Source of the DNA: Acidocella sp.
GTDB taxonomy: Bacteria > Pseudomonadota > Alphaproteobacteria > Acetobacterales > Acetobacteraceae
Length of the DNA stretch: 64,000 bases
Direction of reading: 5' to 3'
Assembly: GCA_026224875.1 (NCBI GenBank)
Contig: JAMFRU010000108.1
Location: 23,963 to 87,962, forward strand
Each line of letters starts with the position of its first letter. Within the stretch, counting starts at the first letter, position 1. Shown here in pieces: positions 10,484 to 18,920 of this stretch. Both the position numbers and the translations under genes were made by a program. The notes beneath the pieces are model-generated. The model did no database searches, was not told the DNA's origin, and saw only the letters and a list, made by a program, of their open reading frames with translations.

Positions 10484-12453
10484 TATCTGTCCTGAGAGTG
10501 TGGTGCCGAAAGGCGCCAGATGCAAAAGGGGAGTTCACCGGGGTTAAAATGCACCGGCTGATATTTTCCGTGCCAGGTAAAATTTAAGTCGCGCATCAAA
10601 TCTTCAACGTAAATAGCGCCGTCATCTGGAACGCCGAAGCGCCACAGTGGCACTTCTATGGTGGCATCCTGGGCATTGAACGGATCAAGGCTGACGGCGA
10701 TAAGAAGCATATTGCCATCCGTGGCGTATTTGCGGAAATACAGAACCTGGTCGTTATAAGCCAACAGGAATTCCACGCCGAGATGAGACTGTAAAGCCGT
10801 GTTTTCACGCCGGATGCGGTTGAGGGCGGCGATCTCGCCGGTGATATTTCCCGGCCGATCATAATTCCAGTCTTTCAGCGTGTATTTTTCTGAATCAAAA
10901 TATTCTTCCTTGCCCGGAATGGGCGCCGCTTCGCACAGTTCAAACCCGTTATAAACGCCCCACAGACCCGATAATGTTGCCCCCAAAGCGGCGCGGATCA
11001 AATGCCCCGCACGGCCGGAGTTCTGCAGAAAATGCGGATTAATATCCGGAGTATTGACAAAGAAATGCGGGCGGAAATATTCCTTCACCGCGGTCGTCGT
11101 CAGTTCAGTGATGTAAGCTTCAAGCTCAGCCTTGGTATTTCGCCACGTAAAATAGCTATAGGATTGCGAAAACCCAATTTTTGCCAGCCGATACATAACC
11201 TTCGGCCGCGTAAACGCCTCAGCCAGAAAAATCACATCCGGATGCCGTCCCCGAATATCCGCAATCAGCCACTCCCAGAACGGGAGCGGCTTCGTGTGTG
11301 GATTATCGACACGAAACAACAGCACGCCTTGGTCAACCCAGAACTGCACAACATTGCGCAAGGCCATCCACAGCCCCGGCTTTGCCCCCGGCGCATAAAA
11401 ATCGACATTCACGATATCTTCGTATTTTTTCGGCGGATTTTCGGCATAGCGGATCGAGCCATCGGCTCGCCAGTCGAACCAATCCTTATGCTCTTTCAAC
11501 CACGGATGATCAGGCGAACATTGGATCGCGAAATCCAGCGCCAGCGAAATCCCAAGTGCCGCCGCAGCCTCACGCAGCGCCTGAAAATCCTCCAGCGTAC
11601 CAAGCTCGGGGTGGATCGCATCATGCCCCCCATCGGCGCTGCCGATGGCGTAGGGGCTGCCGGGATCATCCGGGGCAGGGGTCAGCGTATTATGCCGCCC
11701 CTTGCGGTTGGTCTGGCCGATCGGGTGGATCGGCGGGAAGTACAAAACATCAAATCCCATCGCGGCGACACGCGGCAATTGCGCGATAACGTCACGGAAA
11801 TTGCCATGGCGCGCAACATCGCCGGATTGGCTGCGTGGAAACATCTCATACCAGCTGGCAAAACCGGCATTCACCGGCTCCACATCCAAAATCACCGCAT
11901 GCGAGATCACGGCGAATTTCCGCAAATCCGCCCCACGCATCAAGGCGATGGTCGATGGGCTCAGCAGCACATTCCGGCGTTCGTCCTCAACAGCGGCATC
12001 GAGCGCGCGCAGCAGCCCGGTGAGCAACGGCTTGGCGCGTGGCCGGGCGCGGGCCAAGGTCTCGCGGATCATCGCCAGACCTTCCTCGACCTCCAGCGTG
12101 GTCACCAGCCCCGCCTCATGCTTTTTCGTCAGCTCGCTCACGAAGCTGGCATAGTCATCCTTCCAGGCGACGATCTTGAACTGGTGGCGGCCGATCAGCG
12201 CTGTGGGAAATTCCGCGAACCAGCGGTCGTTGTTGATGAGCGTAAGCGGATAGGCCACGAATTTTGTTTCGTTGGGCGGGTAAACCAAAATTTCGCCCAC
12301 GAGCTTGTCATGCCCATCGGAAAGCAGGTCAGCTTCTACGCGAACGATATCCCCCAGAATCCGCCGCACCGGAAATTGCCCGGCATTGACCTGTGGCATG
12401 ATATTCTCAATAGCAATGCGTGGTGCATCGCAATTTAGGGGCTTTTGGCTCAT
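10483..12453 (-). CDS. glgE: Alpha-1,4-glucan:maltose-1-phosphate maltosyltransferase
   Basis: GlgE extends alpha-glucan with maltosyl units from maltose-1-phosphate. From the ATG at 12453 it is 656 residues, the usual size. The family N-terminus (RIAIENIMPQVNAGQFPVRR) begins 11 residues in. The barrel carries the nucleophile Asp in LLFRVDNPHTKP and the acid Glu in IFLAEAFTRP, both GlgE-specific motifs. Upstream ATGs at 12474 and 12684 are in frame, but the added residues do not resemble the family. No clear ribosome-binding site precedes 12453, and a TATAAT lies 19 bases upstream, so a very short leader is possible. It is the first gene of the glucan operon. Confidence 0.93.
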   Translation of the reverse strand: MSQKPLNCDAPRIAIENIMPQVNAGQFPVRRILGDIVRVEADLLSDGHDKLVGEILVYPPNETKFVAYPLTLINNDRWFAEFPTALIGRHQFKIVAWKDDYASFVSELTKKHEAGLVTTLEVEEGLAMIRETLARARPRAKPLLTGLLRALDAAVEDERRNVLLSPSTIALMRGADLRKFAVISHAVILDVEPVNAGFASWYEMFPRSQSGDVARHGNFRDVIAQLPRVAAMGFDVLYFPPIHPIGQTNRKGRHNTLTPAPDDPGSPYAIGSADGGHDAIHPELGTLEDFQALREAAAALGISLALDFAIQCSPDHPWLKEHKDWFDWRADGSIRYAENPPKKYEDIVNVDFYAPGAKPGLWMALRNVVQFWVDQGVLLFRVDNPHTKPLPFWEWLIADIRGRHPDVIFLAEAFTRPKVMYRLAKIGFSQSYSYFTWRNTKAELEAYITELTTTAVKEYFRPHFFVNTPDINPHFLQNSGRAGHLIRAALGATLSGLWGVYNGFELCEAAPIPGKEEYFDSEKYTLKDWNYDRPGNITGEIAALNRIRRENTALQSHLGVEFLLAYNDQVLYFRKYATDGNMLLIAVSLDPFNAQDATIEVPLWRFGVPDDGAIYVEDLMRDLNFTWHGKYQPVHFNPGELPFCIWRLSAPHSQDR

Positions 12454-12472
12454 TTTAAGTAAGTTGCCGTGC

Positions 12473-12478
12473 ATTATA
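12473..12478 (-). promoter_or_regulatory. Possible -10 box of the glucan operon
   Basis: A perfect TATAAT on the minus strand, 19 bases before the preferred glgE ATG. No good -35 hexamer is found at 16-18 bases, so this would be a weak or activator-dependent promoter with a 5' leader of only about 12 bases. It is also short enough to occur by chance. Confidence 0.3.
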
Positions 12479-12824
12479 CAAAAATGACCGTCAGGCGCGG
12501 ATCTATAATTCCGTCGGTCATGGGCTGGTTCATATCTTGCGTTCCCGTGCTGGCGGCGTGCCTTGCAAACCGTGCTTTGCAAACAATGACCCAGGTGTCC
12601 CAGGAAATCCTTCCCGGCCGCCTGAACCTTGAGTTTATAGATTGGTAAAAATGCTGCCCGTTCAAGCCGTTTTCTGAATTGCAATGATTACACGGCATTA
12701 AGTAACGGGCGCGTCAAAGCGCGGTGGCGGATTTGTTACAAATCACAGCCGGTGGTTTACCGCATGGCTTCAGCCAAAATCTTCTACCATCGTATTGAAA
12801 AACAGAATCTCACGGCCGTGGCGC

Positions 12825-12900
12825 GCATATGGCAGGGCAGGGGCGCGACAAATCCCGGTGCAATTCCTGCCGGCCCAGCCGCCCGTAACAGCCGGCTCCA
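12825..12900 (+). ncRNA. Cobalamin-riboswitch-like segment, apparently orphan or degenerate
   Basis: The plus strand reads AAATCCCGGTGCAATTCC, then a GC-rich arm, GCCGCCCGTAAC and AGCCGG. This order resembles the conserved core of B12 riboswitches, where GGTGnAAnTCC is followed by CCCGCnACTGT and a GCC/CGG arm. The match is partial: the ACTGT element is reduced to GTAAC and no complete downstream B12 box is seen. No plus-strand gene follows, because the next 1.1 kb is the Rieske gene on the other strand. It could be a remnant, or chance similarity. Confidence 0.25.
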
Positions 12901-13013
12901 AATTAACTTTCAAAGCAGCTTCAGAGACAAAACCGCTCTATAACGGCGCATTCATAAAAATAAGCACATCCCCAGCAGCGGCACGCTTAACCGCACCGCC
13001 GCCAGGTATAAAA

Positions 13014-14102
13014 TCATTCCACCGGTTGCCCGCAGGATACCAGCAGCGAGGTCAGCTCACGGATCACCGGAAAAATCTCCTGGTTCCAATTGCCGCCCTG
13101 CGCGTCATGCGCCGCCTGTTCGGACTCAACAATTCCGCGGTCCTCTTTGAAAATCCGCTCGGTGAACAGCACCAGTGCCGGCCAGCCCAGCGTGAGCAGG
13201 CTGCGTCCCATTATGCCGTCGGGCTTGTGAATGCAGATCATCCCGAACGTCCGTATGGTCTTCTGCTCGGCATCCTGCGGCACATACACAATCCACAAAT
13301 CCATCACCGCCGCACCGCCGCCGGCCGGTATAATCCGCAGCGTCTGGTAGGGGTATTCCGTGCGGATCGTCATCACATCGCGGTCGTTCACATCGGCCGT
13401 GCGCCTGCCGCCGAACACCGCGGCCTCGCCCAAGGGCTGTTTGCCGGCGGTGCGCGCAAAGGTATATTGCACCTCCAGCCAGTCGTCCCCCAGTTTGCGG
13501 CCGAGGTAACGCGGGCGGATCTGCCCCATGATCTTGCGGTGCAAAAACTGATGATTCATATCCATCAGATTTTCATGCATGAAGGAGTAGTGGCATTTTA
13601 TCCGGCGCCCAAACCGGCGGACCTTGTAGTCCGGGCTGACGGCGGCACTCAAATTGGGGAAATTATCGGCCTTCGCAGGGTCGCCCGGAAAGACGAAAAT
13701 TAATCCGGCCTCTTCCCGGCATGGATACGATTTAACGCCGTTCGGCATCTTGCCTTTGCCGAGATAGGGTACATCGGTGCATTTTCCGGAGGCATCATAG
13801 GTCCAGCCATGATACCCGCATTTAATCGCGCAGCCCGTAACCGTACCCATGTCCAAGGGTACCTGGCGGTGCGCGCAGCGGTTTTCCAGTGCGAATACAG
13901 CGCCTTCCTTGGGCCGCACCAGCACAATCGGCGCGCCAGCAAAGTTGGTGGCATGCGGCTTGGCGGTTTTCAATTCATGAGACCAGGCCACCGGATACCA
14001 GAAATCGGGGCTTATCTTCACGCGTCTCGCATTTATATCCGGGCCGACACTGGTTACGGGTGGCTCTGCCGCTTCAACGGTGTCGGCGAGGATCTGATTC
14101 AT
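13014..14102 (-). CDS. Rieske non-heme iron oxygenase, alpha-subunit type
   Basis: Predicted terminal oxygenase that hydroxylates an aromatic or similar small molecule with electrons from a separate reductase, which is not in the window. The Rieske [2Fe-2S] ligands are seen as CAHR (about 75) and CGYH (about 94), 18 residues apart. The mononuclear iron site is likely MDMNHQFLH (Asp-x2-His-x3-His, about 190). A helix before this site and the C-terminal half match ring-hydroxylating or dealkylating single-subunit oxygenases. The ATG at 14102 is preferred, with AGGA eight bases upstream; an ATG at 14162 would add 20 residues without a good site. It is divergent from the amidohydrolase, suggesting one catabolic pathway. 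The substrate is unknown. Confidence 0.85.
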   Translation of the reverse strand: MNQILADTVEAAEPPVTSVGPDINARRVKISPDFWYPVAWSHELKTAKPHATNFAGAPIVLVRPKEGAVFALENRCAHRQVPLDMGTVTGCAIKCGYHGWTYDASGKCTDVPYLGKGKMPNGVKSYPCREEAGLIFVFPGDPAKADNFPNLSAAVSPDYKVRRFGRRIKCHYSFMHENLMDMNHQFLHRKIMGQIRPRYLGRKLGDDWLEVQYTFARTAGKQPLGEAAVFGGRRTADVNDRDVMTIRTEYPYQTLRIIPAGGGAAVMDLWIVYVPQDAEQKTIRTFGMICIHKPDGIMGRSLLTLGWPALVLFTERIFKEDRGIVESEQAAHDAQGGNWNQEIFPVIRELTSLLVSCGQPVE

Positions 14103-14356
14103 GCAAGATTTCCTGATAAATTTCACGAACGCTACTTGGACATAAGGCACACACCTCCCCATTTCACCGGTTGAGGAGATGTTTCGGCAAGATTAGACCG
14201 GCGATCCGCCCCAAGCATGTTACGAATTTGCAAGCTGACCCTGGCGTCACCCTGCGCTGACCTGTCCGCCACCGTCAATTGATAGCACGCAGCAGACATG
14301 CTACCGGTTTTCCATAAACCAACGCTACACACCGCTGCCACACGAGGAGAAACGCC

Positions 14357-15622
14357 ATGGCCGAGAATTCAACCGCGGAACTCGCGACCGACGCCAAGAA
14401 ATATTGGTCCGACGAGGGCTGGAAGGCCGGCGGCGTTCTGCGCGAGGTCGATTACGCCTCCCAGTCCGGCGGCCTGCATCCTTTGCTCAAAGGGGTCAAA
14501 ATCGTCGATTGCGACACCCATGTCACCGAAGCGCCGGACATGTTCACCAAGCGCGCCCCGGCCAAGTTCAAGGGCAAAGTGCCGGAAGTCCGCCGTGTGG
14601 ACGGTGTTGACCGCTGGTTCGTGGGCGACCGTAATTTCGGCTCGCTCGGCGGCAATGTCATCCGTGCCGACAATAACAAACTGCTCGGCCGTCTCGCCTT
14701 CCCGACCATCGATGAAGGCCATATCGGCGCCTGGGACACCAAGGCCCGCCTGCAATCCATGGACGACATGGGGGTCTACGCCCAGATCTGCTTCCAGAAT
14801 TCCGGCGTTACCCAGGCCGGCTCGCTGATGGCGCTTGGCGATAACGAGCTCGCCGTCACCATCATCAAAATCTATAACGACACCGCCGCCGAGCGCCAGC
14901 AGGAATCCGGCCAGCGGCTGTTCACCATGGCGCATCTGCCGCTCTGGAACCAGGCCGAGATGATGGCCGAAGCCAAGCGCTGTATCGATATGGGTCTCAA
15001 AGGCTTCGTTCTGCCCGACACCCCCGAGCGTCTCGGCATGCCGTCGTTCATGGATGAATATTGGACGCCGTTCCTGCATTTGTGCGAAGAGTCCGGCTCG
15101 CCGCTCAACTTCCATCTGAACGCCGCCATTGACCCCAACACGCTCACCTGGAAGGGGTTCGAGTTCGAGCAGACCCTCTCCGTGGTCGCCACAATGTACT
15201 CCATCGGCAACGCCGCCACGCTCGGCAACTGGATCGTCAGCGGCCGGCTGGACCGCCATCCCAAGCTCAAAATCGGCCTCATCGAAAGCGGCATGGGCTG
15301 GGTGCCCTTCGCGGTCGAGGCACTGGAGCATCAGTTCGACGAGATGCTGGCCGGCAAGAAATCCCTGCTGAAACGCCGCCCCTGGCAGTATTTCCGCGAC
15401 CATTTCTTCGTCACCTTCTGGTTCGAGACGGTTGGGCCGAAGCTGCTGCTGGAAGCCATCGGTGAGGATAACGTGCTGTTCGAAACCGATTTCCCGCACC
15501 CGACCTCGCTTTACCCCGGCGTGCAGGAGCATATCGTCAAGGTGCTCGGCGCCTATACGCCGGAGACCCGCAAAAAAGTGCTGCAAAGCAACGCGGCGCG
15601 GCTCTACAATCTGCCGTTCTAA
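14357..15622 (+). CDS. Amidohydrolase family 2 (ACMSD-like) metal-dependent hydrolase or decarboxylase
   Basis: A 421-residue TIM-barrel hydrolase or decarboxylase. Metal-binding residues are recognisable in VDCDTHVTE (about 50; the DxHxxE variant of the HxH strand), NFHLNA (about 252) and ETDFPHPTS (about 378). SGRLDRHPKLKIGLIESGMG is a signature of this subfamily. GAGGAG lies seven bases before the ATG at 14357. It diverges from the Rieske oxygenase across 254 bases, which include a TAGCA-N-TGCTA inverted repeat near 14283-14303. The pairing suggests an oxygenase plus a ring-cleavage or decarboxylation enzyme for an aromatic compound. A strong hairpin follows the stop. Confidence 0.85.
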   Translation: MAENSTAELATDAKKYWSDEGWKAGGVLREVDYASQSGGLHPLLKGVKIVDCDTHVTEAPDMFTKRAPAKFKGKVPEVRRVDGVDRWFVGDRNFGSLGGNVIRADNNKLLGRLAFPTIDEGHIGAWDTKARLQSMDDMGVYAQICFQNSGVTQAGSLMALGDNELAVTIIKIYNDTAAERQQESGQRLFTMAHLPLWNQAEMMAEAKRCIDMGLKGFVLPDTPERLGMPSFMDEYWTPFLHLCEESGSPLNFHLNAAIDPNTLTWKGFEFEQTLSVVATMYSIGNAATLGNWIVSGRLDRHPKLKIGLIESGMGWVPFAVEALEHQFDEMLAGKKSLLKRRPWQYFRDHFFVTFWFETVGPKLLLEAIGEDNVLFETDFPHPTSLYPGVQEHIVKVLGAYTPETRKKVLQSNAARLYNLPF

Positions 15623-15630
15623 TCGGGCAC

Positions 15631-15657
15631 GAACCCAGGCCTTCCGGGCCTGGGTTC
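15631..15657 (+). terminator. Hairpin after the amidohydrolase gene
   Basis: A perfect 11-bp inverted repeat, GAACCCAGGCC / GGCCTGGGTTC, with a five-base loop, begins nine bases after the stop. It lacks a long T run (only TCT follows), so termination may be partial and the hairpin could instead protect the mRNA end. Confidence 0.65.
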
Positions 15658-15682
15658 TCTCCGCAGCTTAAGGGACCAAAAC

Positions 15683-15946
15683 ATGGCTGACGAAGACAAG
15701 CGGCTGGCAGCCACGGAACGCGTGGTCAAGCTGGAAGAAGAGCTTGAGGCCTCAGGCGTGGCCTATCATGACGACGATTCCCTGGCGCTCGCCCGCGCCC
15801 GGCTGCACGAATGGGTGGACAGCATCGCCGCCACGGTGATCTCCCCGGCGCTCGGCCGAGTTACCCTCATTCACGCCGATGGCGGCCAATCCACCATCAT
15901 TTCCCCAACCCTGCCGTTCACGATGAGCAAACCGGCCGGCCAGTAA
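15683..15946 (+). CDS. Small acidic protein of unknown function
   Basis: An 87-residue protein, ATG at 15683, with AGGGA upstream. Residues 1-60 are charged and helical (AATERVVKLEEELEASG could form a short coiled coil). The C-terminal third is polar and beta-prone (VTLIHADGGQSTIIS). There is no signal peptide, membrane segment or cysteine. It lies 60 bases after the amidohydrolase, beyond the hairpin, and may be co-transcribed by readthrough. I do not recognise a family. The next 292 bases hold no clear gene. Confidence 0.6.
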   Translation: MADEDKRLAATERVVKLEEELEASGVAYHDDDSLALARARLHEWVDSIAATVISPALGRVTLIHADGGQSTIISPTLPFTMSKPAGQ

Positions 15947-16238
15947 GTCACTCCCAGCGTGGCAAGCCGTAAAAATACGGCGCCATCCGAGCGCCGCTAT
16001 TAGCACCGCCCGCCGTAGCCCGATGGCATGGCCGGCCAAACTGGCCACGGCGGCAATCCAGCCGGCAGGAGAGCCGGGCGCTGGTGCGGGTCATGCCCGC
16101 CCAAATGGCCATAAACTCGGCCCCAATAGGTCAGCACTAATGCATGATTGAGGTGGCATGCCCCAATCTTTAATGTTATTTAGCAACCGGATCGCGGCAA
16201 CGGCCGTGTTTAAGCCCCTAAAAACTGCGCGCGAATAA

Positions 16239-16931
16239 ATGAACCCCACAAACCCTGACGGCAGTCCTGACAAAAACAATTCTGACAAAAACATGGAACC
16301 AAAAACAATGGCGGTGCGCGGCGATTTAAGTGAGCTCGAGCTCGACGCGCTCACCGAGCTTGTGAATATCGGCGTCAGCCGTGCTGCCAACAGCCTGCGT
16401 GAGATGGTCGGCGAGGAGGTCTTTCTCACCGTCCCCTCCGTCATCATCCTCTCCCGGCCGGATGCGGCCTTCGCCATCCGCCAGGGCAATTCCAACCCCA
16501 TGGTGGCCGTGCGCCAAGCTTTTCAGGGCGAATTCTCCGGCTGCGCGCTGCTGATGTTCCCCGAGCCGAACAGCCTGGAACTGGTCCGCGCGGTCACGCG
16601 TGGCGATCTCTCGCTCGACGATATCATCGAGCTGGAACAGGAGGCCCTGGCTGAGATAGGCAACATCATCCTCAACGGTTGCATGGCAACCATCGCCAAT
16701 CTGCTGGAACGCAGCCTCACCATGTCCTTGCCTGAAATCATCCGCGGCTCGGGGTTGGACTTCTTCGAGCTCTCCCCCTCGGGCAGCGATGACGGCATAT
16801 TATTCGTGCGGATCAACTTCAGCCTGAAGGGGCGCGAGGTCAGCGGCTATGTCGCCATCGTCATGGATTTCCTCTCCCTGGCGGCACTCCGCGCCCTGGT
16901 TGCGGATTTTATCCGCCGCGCCGCCGGGTGA
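16239..16931 (+). CDS. cheC: CheC-type CheY-P phosphatase (first copy)
   Basis: CheC removes phosphate from CheY-P. Two active sites fit the consensus (D/S)x3Ex2Nx22P. The first is DALTELVN (about 36) with Pro exactly 22 residues after the Asn. The second is EALAEIGN (about 136), again with 22 residues to Pro. Two intact sites point to CheC rather than CheX. The 230-residue start at 16239 has no evident ribosome-binding site; in-frame ATGs at 16293 and 16308 are alternatives, the latter aligning better with the second CheC in this window. It opens the chemosensory cluster, with the receptor gene 78 bases downstream. No cheD, its usual partner, is nearby. Confidence 0.9.
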   Translation: MNPTNPDGSPDKNNSDKNMEPKTMAVRGDLSELELDALTELVNIGVSRAANSLREMVGEEVFLTVPSVIILSRPDAAFAIRQGNSNPMVAVRQAFQGEFSGCALLMFPEPNSLELVRAVTRGDLSLDDIIELEQEALAEIGNIILNGCMATIANLLERSLTMSLPEIIRGSGLDFFELSPSGSDDGILFVRINFSLKGREVSGYVAIVMDFLSLAALRALVADFIRRAAG

Positions 16932-17009
16932 ACTTTCGGCCCTGCATCACCATAATGTGGTCACCATAACATCAAGAGCGTACCAACGGGCGCAGCGCGG
17001 GAGAGTTGA

Positions 17010-18920
17010 ATGGCTTTGGTGAAGACGTCAAAAATAACGCCCCAAATAACGCAGGACAAAACGGCGCCCGCTAAACCCGCCCCCACCCGCCCGGCAGCCA
17101 ACGCAGCCCCAGCCGGCCAACTCGCCAAAGCCGCCGAACGTGTCGCCGCCGCCACTGAGGAACTCGCCGCTGGCATCACCGAAGCCTCCGCCGCCGCGGA
17201 ACAATTACGCAGCGCCATGGGGCAGATCGCCGCCGGCGCGGGTGAGGCCGCGGGTGCCTCGCAGCAGCAGCTGGGTGCCATTAAGAGTATCGTCGTCAAT
17301 CTCGATGCTGCCCGTAACGAGGCGGAACAATGCGACCGCCGCACCGCCGCTGTGCAATCCGTACTGGCCGAAACCGCCAGCCAGATCACCAGCTCCGTGC
17401 GCTCCATCGAGCAGAACATCACCCGCCAGCAGGCCAGCACCATCACCATCCAGGAGCTTGCCCGCCGCGCCGAAGCCATCGGCGAAATCACCCTCACCGT
17501 CAGCCGCATCTCCGACCAGACCAATCTGCTGGCGCTGAACGCCGCCATCGAGGCTGCGCGTGCCGGTGAGCAGGGCAGGGGCTTCGCCGTCGTGGCCGAG
17601 GAGGTACGGGCTCTGGCCGAAAAATCCGAGAAAAGCGCGCAATCCGTGCTCGGCTTCGCCCGCATTATCCAGCAGGATGTCGAAAAAATCGTCGCCGGCG
17701 TTTCCGCTTCAGCGGAAAAAGCCGCGCGGGACAGCAAAATCGGCGGTGTGGTGGTCGAAGAGCTGACCGGTATGCGCCAGGACATGACCGAGGCCGCAAC
17801 CTCAGCCCAGGAAATCCTGGGAGCTGCGATCGAGATCGGCCGCGCGGCATTTGAAGCCCAGCGTGGCGCCGAGCAAGTGGCCAGTGCCGCGCAAGAGCAA
17901 TCCGCCGCCGCCGAAGAAGCACAGCAGGCCATCGCGGAACAGGCCCGCGCGCTTGACCAGGGCCAGACGGCGGCCAGCGCGTTGGCCAGGCTCTCGCAAT
18001 CACTGCTGGCGGGCGACGCTGGTTCGGCCGCACCGCAGATCGGCGCCACCGCCGAGCAGCTTTCCGCCACCATCCAGGAGCTTTCGGGTGCCGCCGGGCA
18101 GATCATGGTCGCGGTGGAGCAGATCAACCGCGGCTCACAGCAACAAGCCAGCGCCACGCAGCAAACTTCCGCCGCTCTTGGCCAAATCGAAAAATCAGCC
18201 AAGACCACGCTCCTCAACGCCCAGGCCACCACCCAGCGCGTCACCGGCATGGGGAGCGCGCTGGGGGCCAGCCGCACCGCTGTCACCGCACTCACCGATA
18301 GTGTGACCGGCACGCTGGAGCAGACGCAGGCGAGCCTCGCGATGATCGACGGTCTCGAACAGGTGAGCCGCCAAATCGATAAAGTCGTCGATAAAATCGC
18401 TCAAGGGGCGATGCAGACGACCATGCTCGCCGTAAGCGGTGCGGTGGAAGCCGCCCGTGCCGGCGAGGCTGGGCGCGGCTTTGCTTTGGTCTCGGCCGAT
18501 ATCCGCAGCCTCGCTCAGGAGGCGACGGACAGCGCCGACCAGGTAAAGGACACGGTGCGCGGTATCATCGACCAGATCGCCTCCGCGCGCCGCAGCCTGG
18601 AGCATGTTACCACCGCCGCCGAGGCCGAAACCGAGAAGAACCTCTCGCTGTTCACGGCACTCGACAAAGTGGAGGCCGAACTCGCCGCTCTGGCCGGCGC
18701 CAATCATTCCATCCAGCAGGGTGCTAAGGCCATCGACGCCGCGGTTGCCGAAACTCTGCTCGGCGCGCGCCAGATCGCCACCGCCGCCGAGGAGGCCAGT
18801 GCCGCCGCCCGCCAGGCCGCCATTGCCGCCGGGGAACAAGCGCGCGGTGCCGAAGATTTGGCCGCCGCCATCGAGGAGATCGCCTCGCTCGCGGATCATC
18901 TCAACGCGCCAGATGCCTGA
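17010..18920 (+). CDS. Soluble methyl-accepting chemotaxis protein with two signalling hairpins
   Basis: A 636-residue Ala/Glu/Gln-rich coiled-coil receptor without a transmembrane segment, HAMP or recognisable sensor domain. The first 38 residues are Pro/Ala-rich and look disordered. Hairpin tip 1 (about 165-205: [18 protein letters not shown], then [18 protein letters not shown]) is canonical. Tip 2 (about 460-505: [19 protein letters not shown], then [18 protein letters not shown]) is a divergent form. Each tip is flanked by long heptad-like helices, so the chain could form two consecutive MCP bundles. GGGAG lies six bases before the ATG. It overlaps the triple-CheW gene by eight bases. 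Probably it senses a cytoplasmic signal or a partner protein. Confidence 0.9.
   Translation: MALVKTSKITPQITQDKTAPAKPAPTRPAANAAPAGQLAKAAERVAAATEELAAGITEASAAAEQLRSAMGQIAAGAGEAAGASQQQLGAIKSIVVNLDAARNEAEQCDRRTAAVQSVLAETASQITSSVRSIEQNITRQQASTITIQELARRAEAIGEITLTVSRISDQTNLLALNAAIEAARAGEQGRGFAVVAEEVRALAEKSEKSAQSVLGFARIIQQDVEKIVAGVSASAEKAARDSKIGGVVVEELTGMRQDMTEAATSAQEILGAAIEIGRAAFEAQRGAEQVASAAQEQSAAAEEAQQAIAEQARALDQGQTAASALARLSQSLLAGDAGSAAPQIGATAEQLSATIQELSGAAGQIMVAVEQINRGSQQQASATQQTSAALGQIEKSAKTTLLNAQATTQRVTGMGSALGASRTAVTALTDSVTGTLEQTQASLAMIDGLEQVSRQIDKVVDKIAQGAMQTTMLAVSGAVEAARAGEAGRGFALVSADIRSLAQEATDSADQVKDTVRGIIDQIASARRSLEHVTTAAEAETEKNLSLFTALDKVEAELAALAGANHSIQQGAKAIDAAVAETLLGARQIATAAEEASAAARQAAIAAGEQARGAEDLAAAIEEIASLADHLNAPDA

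Larger units (their letters stand above)
12454..13013. other. 560-base non-coding interval between the Rieske gene and glgE
   Basis: No convincing gene. Just after the Rieske stop, on the minus strand, a GC-rich hairpin (GGCGGCGG pairing with CCGCTGCT, about 12974-13003) is followed at a distance by a T-rich stretch: a possible weak terminator. A plus-strand segment at 12825-12900 resembles part of a cobalamin riboswitch (listed separately). The glgE -10 candidate lies at 12473. The rest shows no feature I can name. Confidence 0.5.

Noticed and set aside
11002..12438. 478-codon open frame on the plus strand inside glgE
   Set aside because: It is the antisense of a clearly conserved enzyme gene; its translation is rich in Arg, Pro and His without any motif.
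12795..13703. 302-codon plus-strand frame spanning the riboswitch-like segment and the Rieske gene
   Set aside because: No ribosome-binding site, His/Arg/Pro-rich product, and antisense to a real oxygenase; not a gene controlled by the riboswitch-like element.
14369..15586. 405-codon open frame on the minus strand inside the amidohydrolase gene
   Set aside because: Antisense frame produced by the GC-rich third codon position; the sense protein has family motifs, this one has none.
16961..18313. 450-codon minus-strand frame opposite the receptor gene
   Set aside because: The Ala/Ser-rich product mirrors the Ala/Glu-rich coiled coil; no start signal or family.
18604..18912. Upstream extension of the triple-CheW frame by 103 codons
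   Set aside because: The extension reads the receptor gene in another frame; the ATG at 18913 begins the CheW fold.
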